A stretch of 16,893 bases of DNA from Enterobacterales bacterium (GCA_900768635.1 CAAGDP010000088.1:1-16893), one strand, 5' to 3'. Positions 7,307 to 15,561 are shown, counted from the first letter of the stretch. Translations and numbers: made by a program. Notes: generated by a model from the sequence alone, not told the origin.

Positions 7307-7338
7307 ATACAGAGCGACGTAAATTAGTCGCTCTGTAT
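7307..7338 (+). promoter_or_regulatory. Perfect 12-bp hairpin between acpP and fabF
   Basis: ATACAGAGCGAC (7307-7318) is followed by the 8-base loop GTAAATTA and the exact complement GTCGCTCTGTAT (7327-7338). Only three Ts in a row follow, so termination would be partial at best. Position 34 bases after the acpP stop and about 20 bases before the fabF ribosome site suggests a partial terminator, or an mRNA 3'-protecting or processing element that sets the acpP to fabF ratio. Confidence 0.7.
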
Positions 7339-7359
7339 GTTTAAAGATTATGATTTATT

Positions 7360-7372
7360 GGAGGATACTTTG
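7360..7372 (+). promoter_or_regulatory. Ribosome site fixing a TTG start for fabF
   Basis: GGAGGA at 7360-7365 lies 4-5 bases before TTG at 7370. An in-frame ATG at 7337 exists, but it sits in the 3' arm of the 12-bp hairpin and has no ribosome site. Starting at the TTG gives M-S-K-R-R-V-V-V-T-G, matching the FabF N-terminus. Confidence 0.8.
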
Positions 7373-8620
7373 TCAAAGCGCAGAGTTGTTGTTACCGGTA
7401 TAGGAATACTCAGCCCAGTAGGCATTGGTCTTGAAGAGTCCTGGAAGAATATTCTGGCGGGCGTTAGTGGTATTGTGCCTATCACAGACTTTGATACTAC
7501 TGATTTCCCTAGCAAAATCGCTGGACTGGTGAAGGGATTTGATCCTGAAGTCTACGGCATTGGTCGTAAAGATGCTCGCAAGATGGATCTGTTTATTCAG
7601 TATGCAATTGCCGCAGCAAAGCAAGCTTTGGATGATGCTCAGCTGGAGGTTACTGATGAGGAGGCTCCTCGTTTTGGTACATCCATCGGCTCAGGAATTG
7701 GCGGACTTGGTACTATTGGCCAGAACCACGAAGGCTTCTTCAAGGGTGGTCCTCGTAAGATTTCTCCTTTCTTCATACCTGCCAGCATTGTAAATATGGC
7801 CGCAGGTCATGTGTCCATACTTAATAATCTCAGAGGCCCGAGCATTGCCTGTGCCACAGCATGTTCCACTGGTACTCATTCTATTGGTCTTGGTGCCAGA
7901 ATGATTCAGAACGGTGATGCAGATGTGATGGTTTGCGGCGGTTCTGAGAAGGCTTCCGTACCTATGGGTATTGGTGGTTTCTGTGCCTTAAAGGCCCTGT
8001 CCACCCGTAATGATGAGCCATCTAAGGCAAGTCGTCCATGGGATGTGGAACGGGATGGTTTTGTATTAGGTGACGGTGCCGGTATTCTTGTTCTTGAAGA
8101 ATATGAGCATGCCAAAGCCCGCGGTGCCAAGATTTATGCCGAATTCGCAGGATTTGGAATGAGCTCTGATGCCTTCCACATGACTGCTCCTCCGGAAGAT
8201 GGTGCAGGTGCAGCACTTTCCATGACTAATGCTATTAAAGATGCTGGAATTAAACCTGAGGATGTTCAGTATATTAACGCCCACGGTACTTCAACTCATT
8301 TAGGTGATTTGGCTGAAATCCGTGCTGTTAAGTCTGTATTTGGTGATCATGCTACCAAGGTTATGGTTAATTCCACCAAGTCTATGACCGGACATCTGTT
8401 AGGTGCAGCGGGTGCTATTGAAGCCATATTCTCCATTATGACTGTATATGACGGTCAGGTACCTCCTACCATTAATGTGGACAATGTGGAGCCGGAATGT
8501 GCTGATATGGATTTATGTCAGAACGGATCCCGCAAGGCTGATGTGAAGTATGCCATTTCCAATTCCTTTGGGTTTGGCGGAACTAACGGTTCGGTTCTCT
8601 TCAAAAAATTTGAAGGGTAG
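7370..8620 (+). CDS. fabF: 3-oxoacyl-ACP synthase II (KAS II) FabF
   Basis: FabF extends acyl-ACP by decarboxylative condensation with malonyl-ACP and in gammaproteobacteria is responsible for the palmitoleate-to-vaccenate step. The 416-residue thiolase-fold enzyme has the nucleophile C165 (ATACSTG), H305 (NAHGTST), K337 and H342 (KSMTGHLLGA), and the SFGFGGTNGS loop at 399-408. It uses a TTG start with a strong ribosome site; a longer frame open from 7337 adds 11 residues absent from the family. It ends 28 bases before a rho-independent terminator and closes the fab block. Confidence 0.97.
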   Translation: MSKRRVVVTGIGILSPVGIGLEESWKNILAGVSGIVPITDFDTTDFPSKIAGLVKGFDPEVYGIGRKDARKMDLFIQYAIAAAKQALDDAQLEVTDEEAPRFGTSIGSGIGGLGTIGQNHEGFFKGGPRKISPFFIPASIVNMAAGHVSILNNLRGPSIACATACSTGTHSIGLGARMIQNGDADVMVCGGSEKASVPMGIGGFCALKALSTRNDEPSKASRPWDVERDGFVLGDGAGILVLEEYEHAKARGAKIYAEFAGFGMSSDAFHMTAPPEDGAGAALSMTNAIKDAGIKPEDVQYINAHGTSTHLGDLAEIRAVKSVFGDHATKVMVNSTKSMTGHLLGAAGAIEAIFSIMTVYDGQVPPTINVDNVEPECADMDLCQNGSRKADVKYAISNSFGFGGTNGSVLFKKFEG

Positions 8621-8648
8621 ACGATAAGTCACTCAAATTAATATCCTA

Positions 8649-8677
8649 GGGCAGTTTTTACTGTCCTTTTTTATTTT
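8649..8677 (+). terminator. Rho-independent terminator after fabF
   Basis: GGGCAG (8649-8654) pairs with CTGTCC (8661-8666, one G-T wobble) around a TTTTTA loop and is followed by TTTTTTATTTT. This is a standard intrinsic terminator ending the fab operon. Confidence 0.87.
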
Positions 8678-8993
8678 GTCCTTTCCCTTATGGGCTCGGA
8701 TGCAGTGTTCCGGTGTGTTCATAACGGCACAGATTCTCCTCTTCTGTAATTACCAGATCTCTCATCTCCTGATCTTATTTTCATATCCCTGATTTTATGT
8801 GTGATGCCGGTATTCAGGATTTTCCGCGGGATGCGGCGGTGAATAGTAACCGGATGTAAAAGTTCTGATAATGGCAAATAGTAACAGATCATTACTTACA
8901 GTATAATCAGAAGGAAAATTTTCAGACGACAGCGTGGTTATTCTTTCTGCCGGATGATTTTTGGGGTTGTGCTGTTTTATTTATCAGGTTCTT
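8678..8993 (+). other. Spacer before mltG with possible promoter; no pabC
   Basis: No coding frame is convincing here. A perfect TATAAT lies at 8902-8907 with a poor -35 (TAGTAA at 8879-8884, 17-base spacer), a candidate mltG promoter about 85 bases before that gene. Small hairpins occur (ACAGA/TCTGT near 8733-8751, CCGC/GCGG near 8824-8836) without clear meaning. In E. coli this position holds pabC (aminodeoxychorismate lyase); nothing in these bases resembles it or a remnant of it. Confidence 0.5.
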
Positions 8994-10061
8994 ATGGCGA
9001 AATTTCTACAGGTTATCTTCATTGCCGCACTTATTACGGGAGCCATTCTGGGGGTGCGCAGTTATGTTGAGCAGAAAATGACAGATATCGATCAGGCTCC
9101 CTTGAAGACTGATCTTGATATTTATACGGTGAAAAAAGGAGCTACCGCCTATACCATCCTTACAGATTTATCAGCTCATCCGGAACATCGTCTTTTATAT
9201 CGTATCTGGCTCCGTTATCATCCGGAATTCAGGGATTTTAAAGCCGGAACCTATTCTCTGGAAAACGCCTCCAATTTAACTGAGGCTCTTACTCTCCTTA
9301 AAAGTGCCAGAGAGCTGTCCTTTAAATTTACTATTGTGGAAGGAACCAGATTTGATCAGGTGAAGGACAATCTTATCCGTCAGAAACATCTTAATCAGGA
9401 TCTTAGCGATGAAGTTCTTGCCGGAATGTTTCCTGAGTATAAAGATAATCCGGAAGGGCTGCTTATGGCCGATACCTACTCCTATACCATAGGGGATAAA
9501 GCATCAGACATTTTCAAGCGGGCTCACAGCGATCTAATGCGCTATCTGGACAGTGAATGGCAGCAGCGGGATGAGGGACTGCCCTATAAAACTTCTTATG
9601 AAGCATTAATAATGGCCTCCATTGTGGAAAAGGAAACCGCTCTTGAGGAAGAATATCCTCTTATTGCAGCGGTATTCTGTAATCGTCTGAAAATTAATAT
9701 GAAGCTGCAGACCGATCCTACGGTTATTTACGGGAGAAGGCTTACTTTTGACGGTAATATCAGAAAATCTGATTTAAAGGAAGAGAATCCGTATAATACC
9801 TATGTTATTGACGGACTTCCTCCCACACCTATTGCCATAGCTTCCAGAAAGGCTATTCATGCTGTTTTGCATCCGTCACAGGTTCCTTTTCTGTATTTTG
9901 TAGCTACCGGCAACGGAGGTCATAAATTCAGTCGTAATTATCGGGAGCATTCCAGAGCAGTGGGGGAATATCTCCGGAATTTACGAAAGAACCGTCTGGA
10001 GCAGAAGTTAAACAGGAAAGATGTGATTAAGAAGACATCAAAACCAGAACAAAAGGAATAA
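8994..10061 (+). CDS. mltG: Endolytic murein transglycosylase MltG
   Basis: MltG cleaves nascent peptidoglycan glycan strands at the inner membrane and is thought to set glycan length. The 355-residue protein has an N-terminal membrane anchor (about 4-24), a LysM-like region (about 40-105) and a YceG catalytic domain with ASIVEKET (putative catalytic E212), QTDPTVIYG (239-247) and a C-terminal PYLYFVA-like block (PFLYFVATGNGGHKFS). ATG 8994 gives the expected N-terminus; an in-frame TTG at 8961 would add 11 residues and has no better ribosome site. The lysine/arginine-rich tail (330-355) is an extension. It is followed 6 bases later by tmk. Confidence 0.95.
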   Translation: MAKFLQVIFIAALITGAILGVRSYVEQKMTDIDQAPLKTDLDIYTVKKGATAYTILTDLSAHPEHRLLYRIWLRYHPEFRDFKAGTYSLENASNLTEALTLLKSARELSFKFTIVEGTRFDQVKDNLIRQKHLNQDLSDEVLAGMFPEYKDNPEGLLMADTYSYTIGDKASDIFKRAHSDLMRYLDSEWQQRDEGLPYKTSYEALIMASIVEKETALEEEYPLIAAVFCNRLKINMKLQTDPTVIYGRRLTFDGNIRKSDLKEENPYNTYVIDGLPPTPIAIASRKAIHAVLHPSQVPFLYFVATGNGGHKFSRNYREHSRAVGEYLRNLRKNRLEQKLNRKDVIKKTSKPEQKE

Positions 10062-10067
10062 CCCGGT

Positions 10068-10712
10068 ATGACAGGTAATAACAAAGGCTTTTTTATTGTG
10101 GTGGAAGGTATTGAAGGTGCCGGTAAATCCTCCTGCATCCGTTTGATTGATGAAATTCTGGCGGAGCATTATACCGGGGAAATTGTACATACCAGAGAGC
10201 CGGGAGGAACTAGACTTGCAGAGCGGATCCGGAATATTCTTCTTACCCGGGATGAAGAGTCGCTATGTACAGAAGCTGAACTTCTTCTTATGTATGCTTC
10301 CCGGGCACAGTTAGTAAATCAGGTGATCCTTCCTGCCCTGGCTGCCGGAAAGGTAGTGGTGGGAGATCGTCATGATCTTTCCTCCCGGGCTTATCAGGGA
10401 GGAGGCCGGGGGATGGATCTTAATATGATCCGCCGGATCAAAACTCTTGCCATTGGTGATTTTCGTCCGGATTTAACAATACTTCTGGATGTGGACCCTC
10501 TCACCGGGATGAAGCGGGTGGACAGTCGCGGGCAGGAGCGGGATCGTTTTGAAAGTGAAAAACTGTCATTTTTTGAAAGGGTTCGTCACCAGTATCTGGT
10601 GGAAGCACAGGAAGATCCTTCAATAAAAGTTATTGATGCCTGCCAGTCGGAAGAGCTGGTGCATCAGGATATTCGTCAGGTGGTGGAAGAGTTTTTATGT
10701 TCCCGTGGTTAG
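10068..10712 (+). CDS. tmk: Thymidylate kinase
   Basis: Tmk phosphorylates dTMP to dTDP, an essential step in dTTP synthesis. The 214-residue P-loop kinase has EGIEGAGKSS (13-22), TREPGGT (42-48), GDRH (99-102) with SSRAYQGGGRG for the substrate, and an arginine-rich lid around SRGQERDRFE (153-162), as in E. coli-type enzymes that carry catalytic arginines in the lid. ATG 10068 begins 6 bases after the mltG stop. Its 3' end overlaps holB by 16 bases, so translation is probably coupled. Confidence 0.97.
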   Translation: MTGNNKGFFIVVEGIEGAGKSSCIRLIDEILAEHYTGEIVHTREPGGTRLAERIRNILLTRDEESLCTEAELLLMYASRAQLVNQVILPALAAGKVVVGDRHDLSSRAYQGGGRGMDLNMIRRIKTLAIGDFRPDLTILLDVDPLTGMKRVDSRGQERDRFESEKLSFFERVRHQYLVEAQEDPSIKVIDACQSEELVHQDIRQVVEEFLCSRG

Positions 10713-11746
10713 AGGAGCCCTGGTTTAAGCTTAAGCAGATTTTTACCAGTCCCCGGGCACCCCATGCCGTGATCCTTTACGGTACGGATGGTCTGGGAAA
10801 AAAGGAAATGGCCAGAGAGTTAGGTCAATTGTTTTTATGTATGTCCGGCAGTCTGGGAGGTTACTGCGGATGCTGTCAGTCCTGCCTGCTTATGAAAAGC
10901 GACACCCATCCTGACTATCATCTGCTGTCATGGATTCCTGGAACCCGTATTACCGTTGAAAAGATCCGGGAAATTATTCAGGAAGACAGTCTGGCTCCCC
11001 GGATCTCTTCAGGAAAAGTCTTTGTTATTGAAAACGCTGAAAATATGACAGTGGAGGCTGCCAATGCTCTTCTTAAGGTTCTGGAAGAGCCTTCAGGTAA
11101 GACTTTGTTTATTCTTACGGTAGACAGTATCAGCAGGATCCTGCCCACAATTCTCAGTCGCTGTATTCATTACCGGATCCAGAATCCTACCTTTGCAGCC
11201 GCCCGTCCCTGGATGCTGAAAAATCTTGCCGATCGTAATATCTGTATTACTGAGGCGGTGTATTCCTTTAACGGACAATCACCTTTGGATACCGTTCGAT
11301 TTTATAATGATGGCTACTACCGGATGATGCAGTCTCTGGCTCAGATGCTGGCTTATTGTGTCAGGGATCCTAGCACTACCCAGCGTCTTACAGAAGTTCT
11401 CACCCAGATTTCAGTTAAGAAACAGCAGGAAGCTGAAGAAAAACGACAGGAAGCTACCGGTGAAAAATCCAAAGCCCGATCCTTCCGTCTGCGCATAAGT
11501 GATGTATATGCCATGTTATATGCATTGCTTTCAGATGTGCTTCGCTATCGGGTTACCGGACGCCTAGATCGGAATATTATTTATCAGTCCCGGGAACTTC
11601 TTGCTTATTATGATGGCATACCTGATCTAGCTTTTGATCAGGCTTTAAATGATCTTACCGCTCGTTTACGACGGGAGCAGAACATGCCCAACAGCTGTGC
11701 TGCATTAGGCATCAGCTCCTGGTTTAACAATCTTATCCGTAAATAA
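10697..11746 (+). CDS. holB: DNA polymerase III delta' subunit
   Basis: HolB is the delta' subunit of the clamp loader that places the beta clamp on primed DNA. The 349-residue AAA+ protein shows a degenerate Walker A (GTDGLGKKE, 29-37), zinc-module cysteines C48, C57, C60 and C63 (YCGCCQSC), NALLKVLEEPS and the SRC motif in the sensor region. A charged insert around 235-262 (KKQQEAEEKRQEATGEKSKA) before the C-terminal collar domain is longer than in E. coli. ATG 10697 lies inside tmk with GGAAGAG at 10685-10691. Confidence 0.94.
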   Translation: MFPWLEEPWFKLKQIFTSPRAPHAVILYGTDGLGKKEMARELGQLFLCMSGSLGGYCGCCQSCLLMKSDTHPDYHLLSWIPGTRITVEKIREIIQEDSLAPRISSGKVFVIENAENMTVEAANALLKVLEEPSGKTLFILTVDSISRILPTILSRCIHYRIQNPTFAAARPWMLKNLADRNICITEAVYSFNGQSPLDTVRFYNDGYYRMMQSLAQMLAYCVRDPSTTQRLTEVLTQISVKKQQEAEEKRQEATGEKSKARSFRLRISDVYAMLYALLSDVLRYRVTGRLDRNIIYQSRELLAYYDGIPDLAFDQALNDLTARLRREQNMPNSCAALGISSWFNNLIRK

Positions 11747-11803
11747 TAACCGGTTCAGGTAAGGGGATGGTTTTATTGTTATGGAGTTTGGAAAAACCTA
11801 ATT

Positions 11804-12583
11804 ATGTTTTTAGTTGATTCTCACTGTCATTTAGGGGATCTGAAATTCGGAGATGTAGATCAGGATTTTGATCAGGTGGTGAAAAATGCCCGGGAAGCAG
11901 GGGTTACTCATATGCTCTGCGTTTCCACCGATCTGCCTTCCTTTGGATCTATGTATGAAAAAATCCGGGATCTTCCCTATGTCTATGCAACTGCCGGTAT
12001 TCATCCCCTTAATATTGATGAGCCCTGGTCAGAGGAGGAATTGCTGAGATGTGCATCTCTTCCCCGGGTTATTGCCATTGGTGAAATAGGGCTGGATTAT
12101 TATTATGAAGAGGAATCCAAAGCCCGGCAGCAGGATATTTTTGCAAGCCAGATCAGGATAGCCCGTCAGTTACATAAGCCTATTGTTATTCACGGCAGAA
12201 GTGCTCCAGGGGATATCTGGCGCATTGTTCAGGATGAACATGCAGATGAGGTGGGTGGTATTTTTCACTGCTTTGCTGACAGTCTGGATCTGGCCAGAAA
12301 AGTGCTGGATCATGGTTTTTATATTTCAGTGTCCGGGATTGTTACCTTTAAGAAAGCTCAGAATATTAAGGAAATTGCTTCTTTTGTTCCTTTGGATCGG
12401 TTGCTTCTAGAAACAGATTCTCCATATCTGGCTCCGGTTCCTTACCGAGGAAAACCTAATCAGCCGGCATATGTGACTAATGTTGCCCGGGAAGTGGCTC
12501 AGTTACGGGGCATGTCTTATGAAGAGATTTGTAATAAGACTTCTGAAAATTTTGCCCGGCTGTTCAACCTTAAGCTTACCTGA
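11804..12583 (+). CDS. ycfH: TatD-family metal-dependent hydrolase (YcfH type)
   Basis: TatD-family proteins are TIM-barrel metal hydrolases, several with DNase activity. Proposed metal ligands are all present in this 259-residue protein: H7 and H9 (DSHCHL), E94 (GEIGLDYY), H130 (VIHGR), H155 (FHCF) and D205 (ETDSPYLAP). The order tmk-holB-ycfH matches E. coli and the N-terminus MFLVDSHCHL is identical to YcfH, which separates it from TatD proper. The start is ATG 11804; no ribosome site is visible in the preceding bases (GAAAAACCTAATT). The physiological substrate is not known. Confidence 0.93.
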   Translation: MFLVDSHCHLGDLKFGDVDQDFDQVVKNAREAGVTHMLCVSTDLPSFGSMYEKIRDLPYVYATAGIHPLNIDEPWSEEELLRCASLPRVIAIGEIGLDYYYEEESKARQQDIFASQIRIARQLHKPIVIHGRSAPGDIWRIVQDEHADEVGGIFHCFADSLDLARKVLDHGFYISVSGIVTFKKAQNIKEIASFVPLDRLLLETDSPYLAPVPYRGKPNQPAYVTNVAREVAQLRGMSYEEICNKTSENFARLFNLKLT

Positions 12584-12766
12584 TCAGGGATTTGCCAGAT
12601 TGATCTCTTTTCAAGTAATTTTTTGACATTTTGGAAGTCGTTCTGCCATCTGAGGACATTCTCATACGTTCGAGGACTTAAAGAGGCAATACGTCATCCT
12701 TTACAACCTCCGAGAGGTACTTCTGGCAGCCGGGGTGACCTTTATCTCCCTATCATCACAGTATAT
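12584..12766. other. Non-coding spacer between convergent genes with inverted repeats
   Basis: No gene is seen. CTGCCA (12643-12648) and TGGCAG (12724-12729) could pair as the base of an 87-base structure that contains ACCTC-CGA-GAGGT (12706-12718). GAGGAC occurs twice (12652-12657, 12672-12677) and ATACGT twice (from 12664 and 12689). No plus-strand terminator for tatD is clear; a weak GATCA/TGATC pair just after its stop is followed only by broken T-runs. Confidence 0.35.
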
Positions 12767-12792
12767 AAAAAAGGCTGATTTACTAATCAGCC
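12767..12792 (-). terminator. Rho-independent terminator of the protease-chaperone operon
   Basis: On the minus strand GGCTGATT, loop AGTA and AATCAGCC form a perfect 8-bp stem (12773-12780 with 12785-12792) followed by TTTTTT (12767-12772). It lies about 15 bases beyond the stop of the last minus-strand gene. Confidence 0.92.
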
Positions 12793-12806
12793 CTGTTCAA
12801 CGTTTA

Positions 12807-13310
12807 TTACTTAAGAACGTTTACCGTTCCATAATCATACTCCGGCATTATCTTGGTAATTTCTGAAGACTGTTTCAGAATGTCCATAACTCTTGTCCAC
12901 TCTGCAAAAGTATCCGCCTCTGCCTTATACAGCCGGGAAGTTCCCAGTTGTTTTGCTACAATGCCGGAAGGAATGCAGTTGCTGGAGTTTTTACGACAAT
13001 TGTAGTAAATGCCGGTCTTTATGACGTAAGGAGGTTGATTGTCCGCCGGAACTACCAGAGCTATATTGCTACTGTCATTTTTATCTGCCTGTACCGCCTG
13101 AATATCATTCATTAATGATGCTATTACGGTGCGGTTTTCAGAAGAAAGATCAGACTTTAAACTCTGATCTCCATTGGATTTTTTCAGCTGGAAGTTCTCA
13201 TAAATATTTGCTTCCTGACCATTAACGGTGTGAGTTTTAACTTCCTGGGCATAACACTGCAGGCTTAAACCGAAAGAAAGGAGAACGCTAAGTATTATCT
13301 TTTTTATCAT
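12807..13310 (-). CDS. Small secreted protein, probable external chaperone of the S8 protease (ORF2-like)
   Basis: A 167-residue exported protein. Residues 1-21 are a signal peptide (basic MIKK, hydrophobic core, probable cleavage after CYA). The mature part has two cysteines (C105, C112) spaced for a disulfide, and a C-terminal stretch (about 126-160) predicted strand-helix-strand ending IMPEYDYG, reminiscent of the end of subtilisin propeptides. It directly follows the S8 protease gene, which lacks a recognisable I9 propeptide. This matches the asp-orf2 arrangement of Aeromonas sobria, where ORF2 is an external chaperone for a kexin-like protease. ATG 13310 (AAGGA ribosome site overlapping the protease stop) is preferred to 13331. 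Homology to ORF2 is inferred from context and pattern, not from an alignment. Confidence 0.6.
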   Translation of the reverse strand: MIKKIILSVLLSFGLSLQCYAQEVKTHTVNGQEANIYENFQLKKSNGDQSLKSDLSSENRTVIASLMNDIQAVQADKNDSSNIALVVPADNQPPYVIKTGIYYNCRKNSSNCIPSGIVAKQLGTSRLYKAEADTFAEWTRVMDILKQSSEITKIMPEYDYGTVNVLK

Positions 13311-13320
13311 TTGGAGTTCC

Positions 13321-15561
13321 TTATAAGTCATAGCCGTAAACTTTTAAGCTTAATTTCAGGGTGTTATCCGACGAGTTGTCAATAATGATTTTGTTGGCAG
13401 AGAAAATTTGCACTTTCCAGGAAGTTGCTCCATTAACATCCTGCTGGTAAAAAGCATGGGTTAACATATCAGCTCCTGACCTAATTGATACTGTGTAGCT
13501 GTTTATATGTTTAAGAATGCTGGTGGTAAGAGGATTGGATGAAGGGGCTGATGCCGGTGCTAAAAGCTGAAGCTGAAATTTACTTAAGGCATTAAATGCA
13601 CATTTAGTATTTCCGTAAGATGCATTGAAGTCTTTATCACATTCGCCATTAGCCTTGAAGTAAAGCTGGTTAACGGTGACAGCTACATCTTCAATACGCA
13701 TTTTAGTGTGGCTGTTGCCTTTATCATCTTTCAGCGGTCCTATGAAATAACAGTCATACTGGTAGTAGCCGTTCATACTAGTTTCGCTGCATCCGGTCTG
13801 GATATCAATTGTAGCCTTTACCAGATCGTCAACATCGGCACGACGGAGACATTCCGGATCTTCATTACAGTGCAGTGCATAATCAACAGCTTTGGCCACG
13901 TCCGGAACTCCAAAACCATATTTATTGTTGAAGGCGTATCCTGCATCATTTGTTACCCATCCCTGATGGTTGATGATGGATGAGGTTCCCAGCTTGGTTT
14001 GCACTCTCTCATCTGCTTCCATAGCCGGAAATTTGTGATGAGCGGATTTGATCAGCACATATTTGGTCTGCAGGGTGGAAAGATCCGGGTTGGCACTTTT
14101 GATTAAAGCTACGGCTCCAGAAATTTCCGGGGCTGCTGATGAAGTACCATTCATTCTGCTGTTATATTTGCAGTGATCATATAAGGTTTCGCTGTTGTCA
14201 GCGGAGCTTTGGCTGTATCCCAGAGAGCATCCGGTACGATCCGTAGTTATAATATATGGTGAACTTGAGCCTCCGAAAGCACTGAGCAGAAGATTAGATC
14301 CGGTAGATCCGTAGGGGGCGTGATCTCCATTGGCACCCAAAGCTCCGGCGGTTATCACATATGGACTTGTATAATAGCCGGTCCCGAAGTATACGCCACA
14401 GTCTACATTTCCTGTTGAATAATATGGATTAGTACATTCTCCGTCAGGTTTAGATACTGAACTAGGATAAGTTACTTTGTTATATTCGTTACCCATGGAT
14501 TTTACTACCACAGCTTTTTTGGATGCCAGATGGTATAAAAGAATATTTTCATAGTTGGCTATGTACAATCCATTTATTGGTCCGTAGCTTTCATTTATAA
14601 CCTGGATATCTGAATTAAGGATTTTTTCAAGAAAGAAGTTTTCAGTTTCAGTTACCTTATTATTCATATAATTATATCCAGCCAGCTTGGCATCATAGGC
14701 AACGCCTCGTACTCCAACATCATTTTTAACGGCTGCAATAATACCGGATATTGATGTGCCATGGCTATGATCTGCAAGATCAGGGTCGGAAGGATCAAAA
14801 GTAGGATCGTGGCTGTCGTCAATGCCGTTGTAACACAGTTCCACATTTACATTGGCTGCCAGATCTTCATGGGCAATTTCCATATCCTCATCAATGACGG
14901 CTACCGTAACACCTTTACCGGTAAAACCCTGAGCCCAGACTGGAAGAATATTAAGATCTGTGCCTACTATGTACTTATCACTTCCTTCACCGTATACATT
15001 ACCGTAAGGAAGTTGGACGGATTTCCCGTTATTTTTGATGTGCCACTGAGCCCAGAACAGCGGATCACTGAAAAAAGGTATGGAGACACTGCGGTAAACC
15101 CCATTCTTATCAATATAATGGATTTGATCTTCCTTTTCTGTAACTTTTTTACCTATATAGGTAACAGGTGCAGATTTAGTATTGTTCAGACTGATACTTT
15201 CAGAGAACTGACTTTCGTAGGTATCCAGATAAGCAGGATTGAAGGTATATCTGAGAGTGCCGTCGCTGACAATGGAAACACTGCCGAATTGAGTATTAGG
15301 ATCTACATAACGAGCTTCCGGTATTTGAAAGGTCATTTCCAAAGAGTTTTCAGAAAGTTCCACAGGGGCAGAAGAAGTTACCATACTACCAGCCTGATAT
15401 ACAGTAGAACTGTCTCCAATCTCACGAAGTTCTACAGTGCTTGCAGGATCTGATGGTGTACCCGGATCAGAACTTCCGCTGCCACCGCCACCGCAACCGG
15501 CTAAGAGTGCCAAGCACATGATTGCTGATAATGTTTTTAACTTTGGGCTTTTTTCTTCCAT
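13321..15561 (-). CDS. Lipoprotein S8 (kexin/proprotein-convertase-like) serine protease
   Basis: A 746-residue secreted protease. Residues 1-23 form a lipoprotein signal (LLAGC, lipidated C23) followed by a Gly/Ser linker. Residues about 60-130 look like a beta-sandwich domain (GSVSIVSDGTLRYTFNPA). The subtilase domain runs about 165-565 with D224 (AVIDEDM), H267 (DHSHGTS), oxyanion N358 (SMGNEY) and S474 (NGTSSAAPE). The C-terminal part (about 580-746) sits where kexin-type enzymes have a P domain. Apart from C23 and C16 there are eleven cysteines, mostly in close pairs (376/388, 445/464, 565/571, 591/604, 641/654), suggesting disulfides in an oxidising compartment. No I9 propeptide is seen. 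The ribosome site is AAGG before ATG 15561. Confidence 0.9.
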   Translation of the reverse strand: MEEKSPKLKTLSAIMCLALLAGCGGGGSGSSDPGTPSDPASTVELREIGDSSTVYQAGSMVTSSAPVELSENSLEMTFQIPEARYVDPNTQFGSVSIVSDGTLRYTFNPAYLDTYESQFSESISLNNTKSAPVTYIGKKVTEKEDQIHYIDKNGVYRSVSIPFFSDPLFWAQWHIKNNGKSVQLPYGNVYGEGSDKYIVGTDLNILPVWAQGFTGKGVTVAVIDEDMEIAHEDLAANVNVELCYNGIDDSHDPTFDPSDPDLADHSHGTSISGIIAAVKNDVGVRGVAYDAKLAGYNYMNNKVTETENFFLEKILNSDIQVINESYGPINGLYIANYENILLYHLASKKAVVVKSMGNEYNKVTYPSSVSKPDGECTNPYYSTGNVDCGVYFGTGYYTSPYVITAGALGANGDHAPYGSTGSNLLLSAFGGSSSPYIITTDRTGCSLGYSQSSADNSETLYDHCKYNSRMNGTSSAAPEISGAVALIKSANPDLSTLQTKYVLIKSAHHKFPAMEADERVQTKLGTSSIINHQGWVTNDAGYAFNNKYGFGVPDVAKAVDYALHCNEDPECLRRADVDDLVKATIDIQTGCSETSMNGYYQYDCYFIGPLKDDKGNSHTKMRIEDVAVTVNQLYFKANGECDKDFNASYGNTKCAFNALSKFQLQLLAPASAPSSNPLTTSILKHINSYTVSIRSGADMLTHAFYQQDVNGATSWKVQIFSANKIIIDNSSDNTLKLSLKVYGYDL

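Noticed and set aside
14761..15453. Plus-strand open frame of 230 codons opposite the S8 protease gene
   Set aside because: It is antisense to a protease with all catalytic motifs, has no ribosome site, and its translation shows no known motifs.
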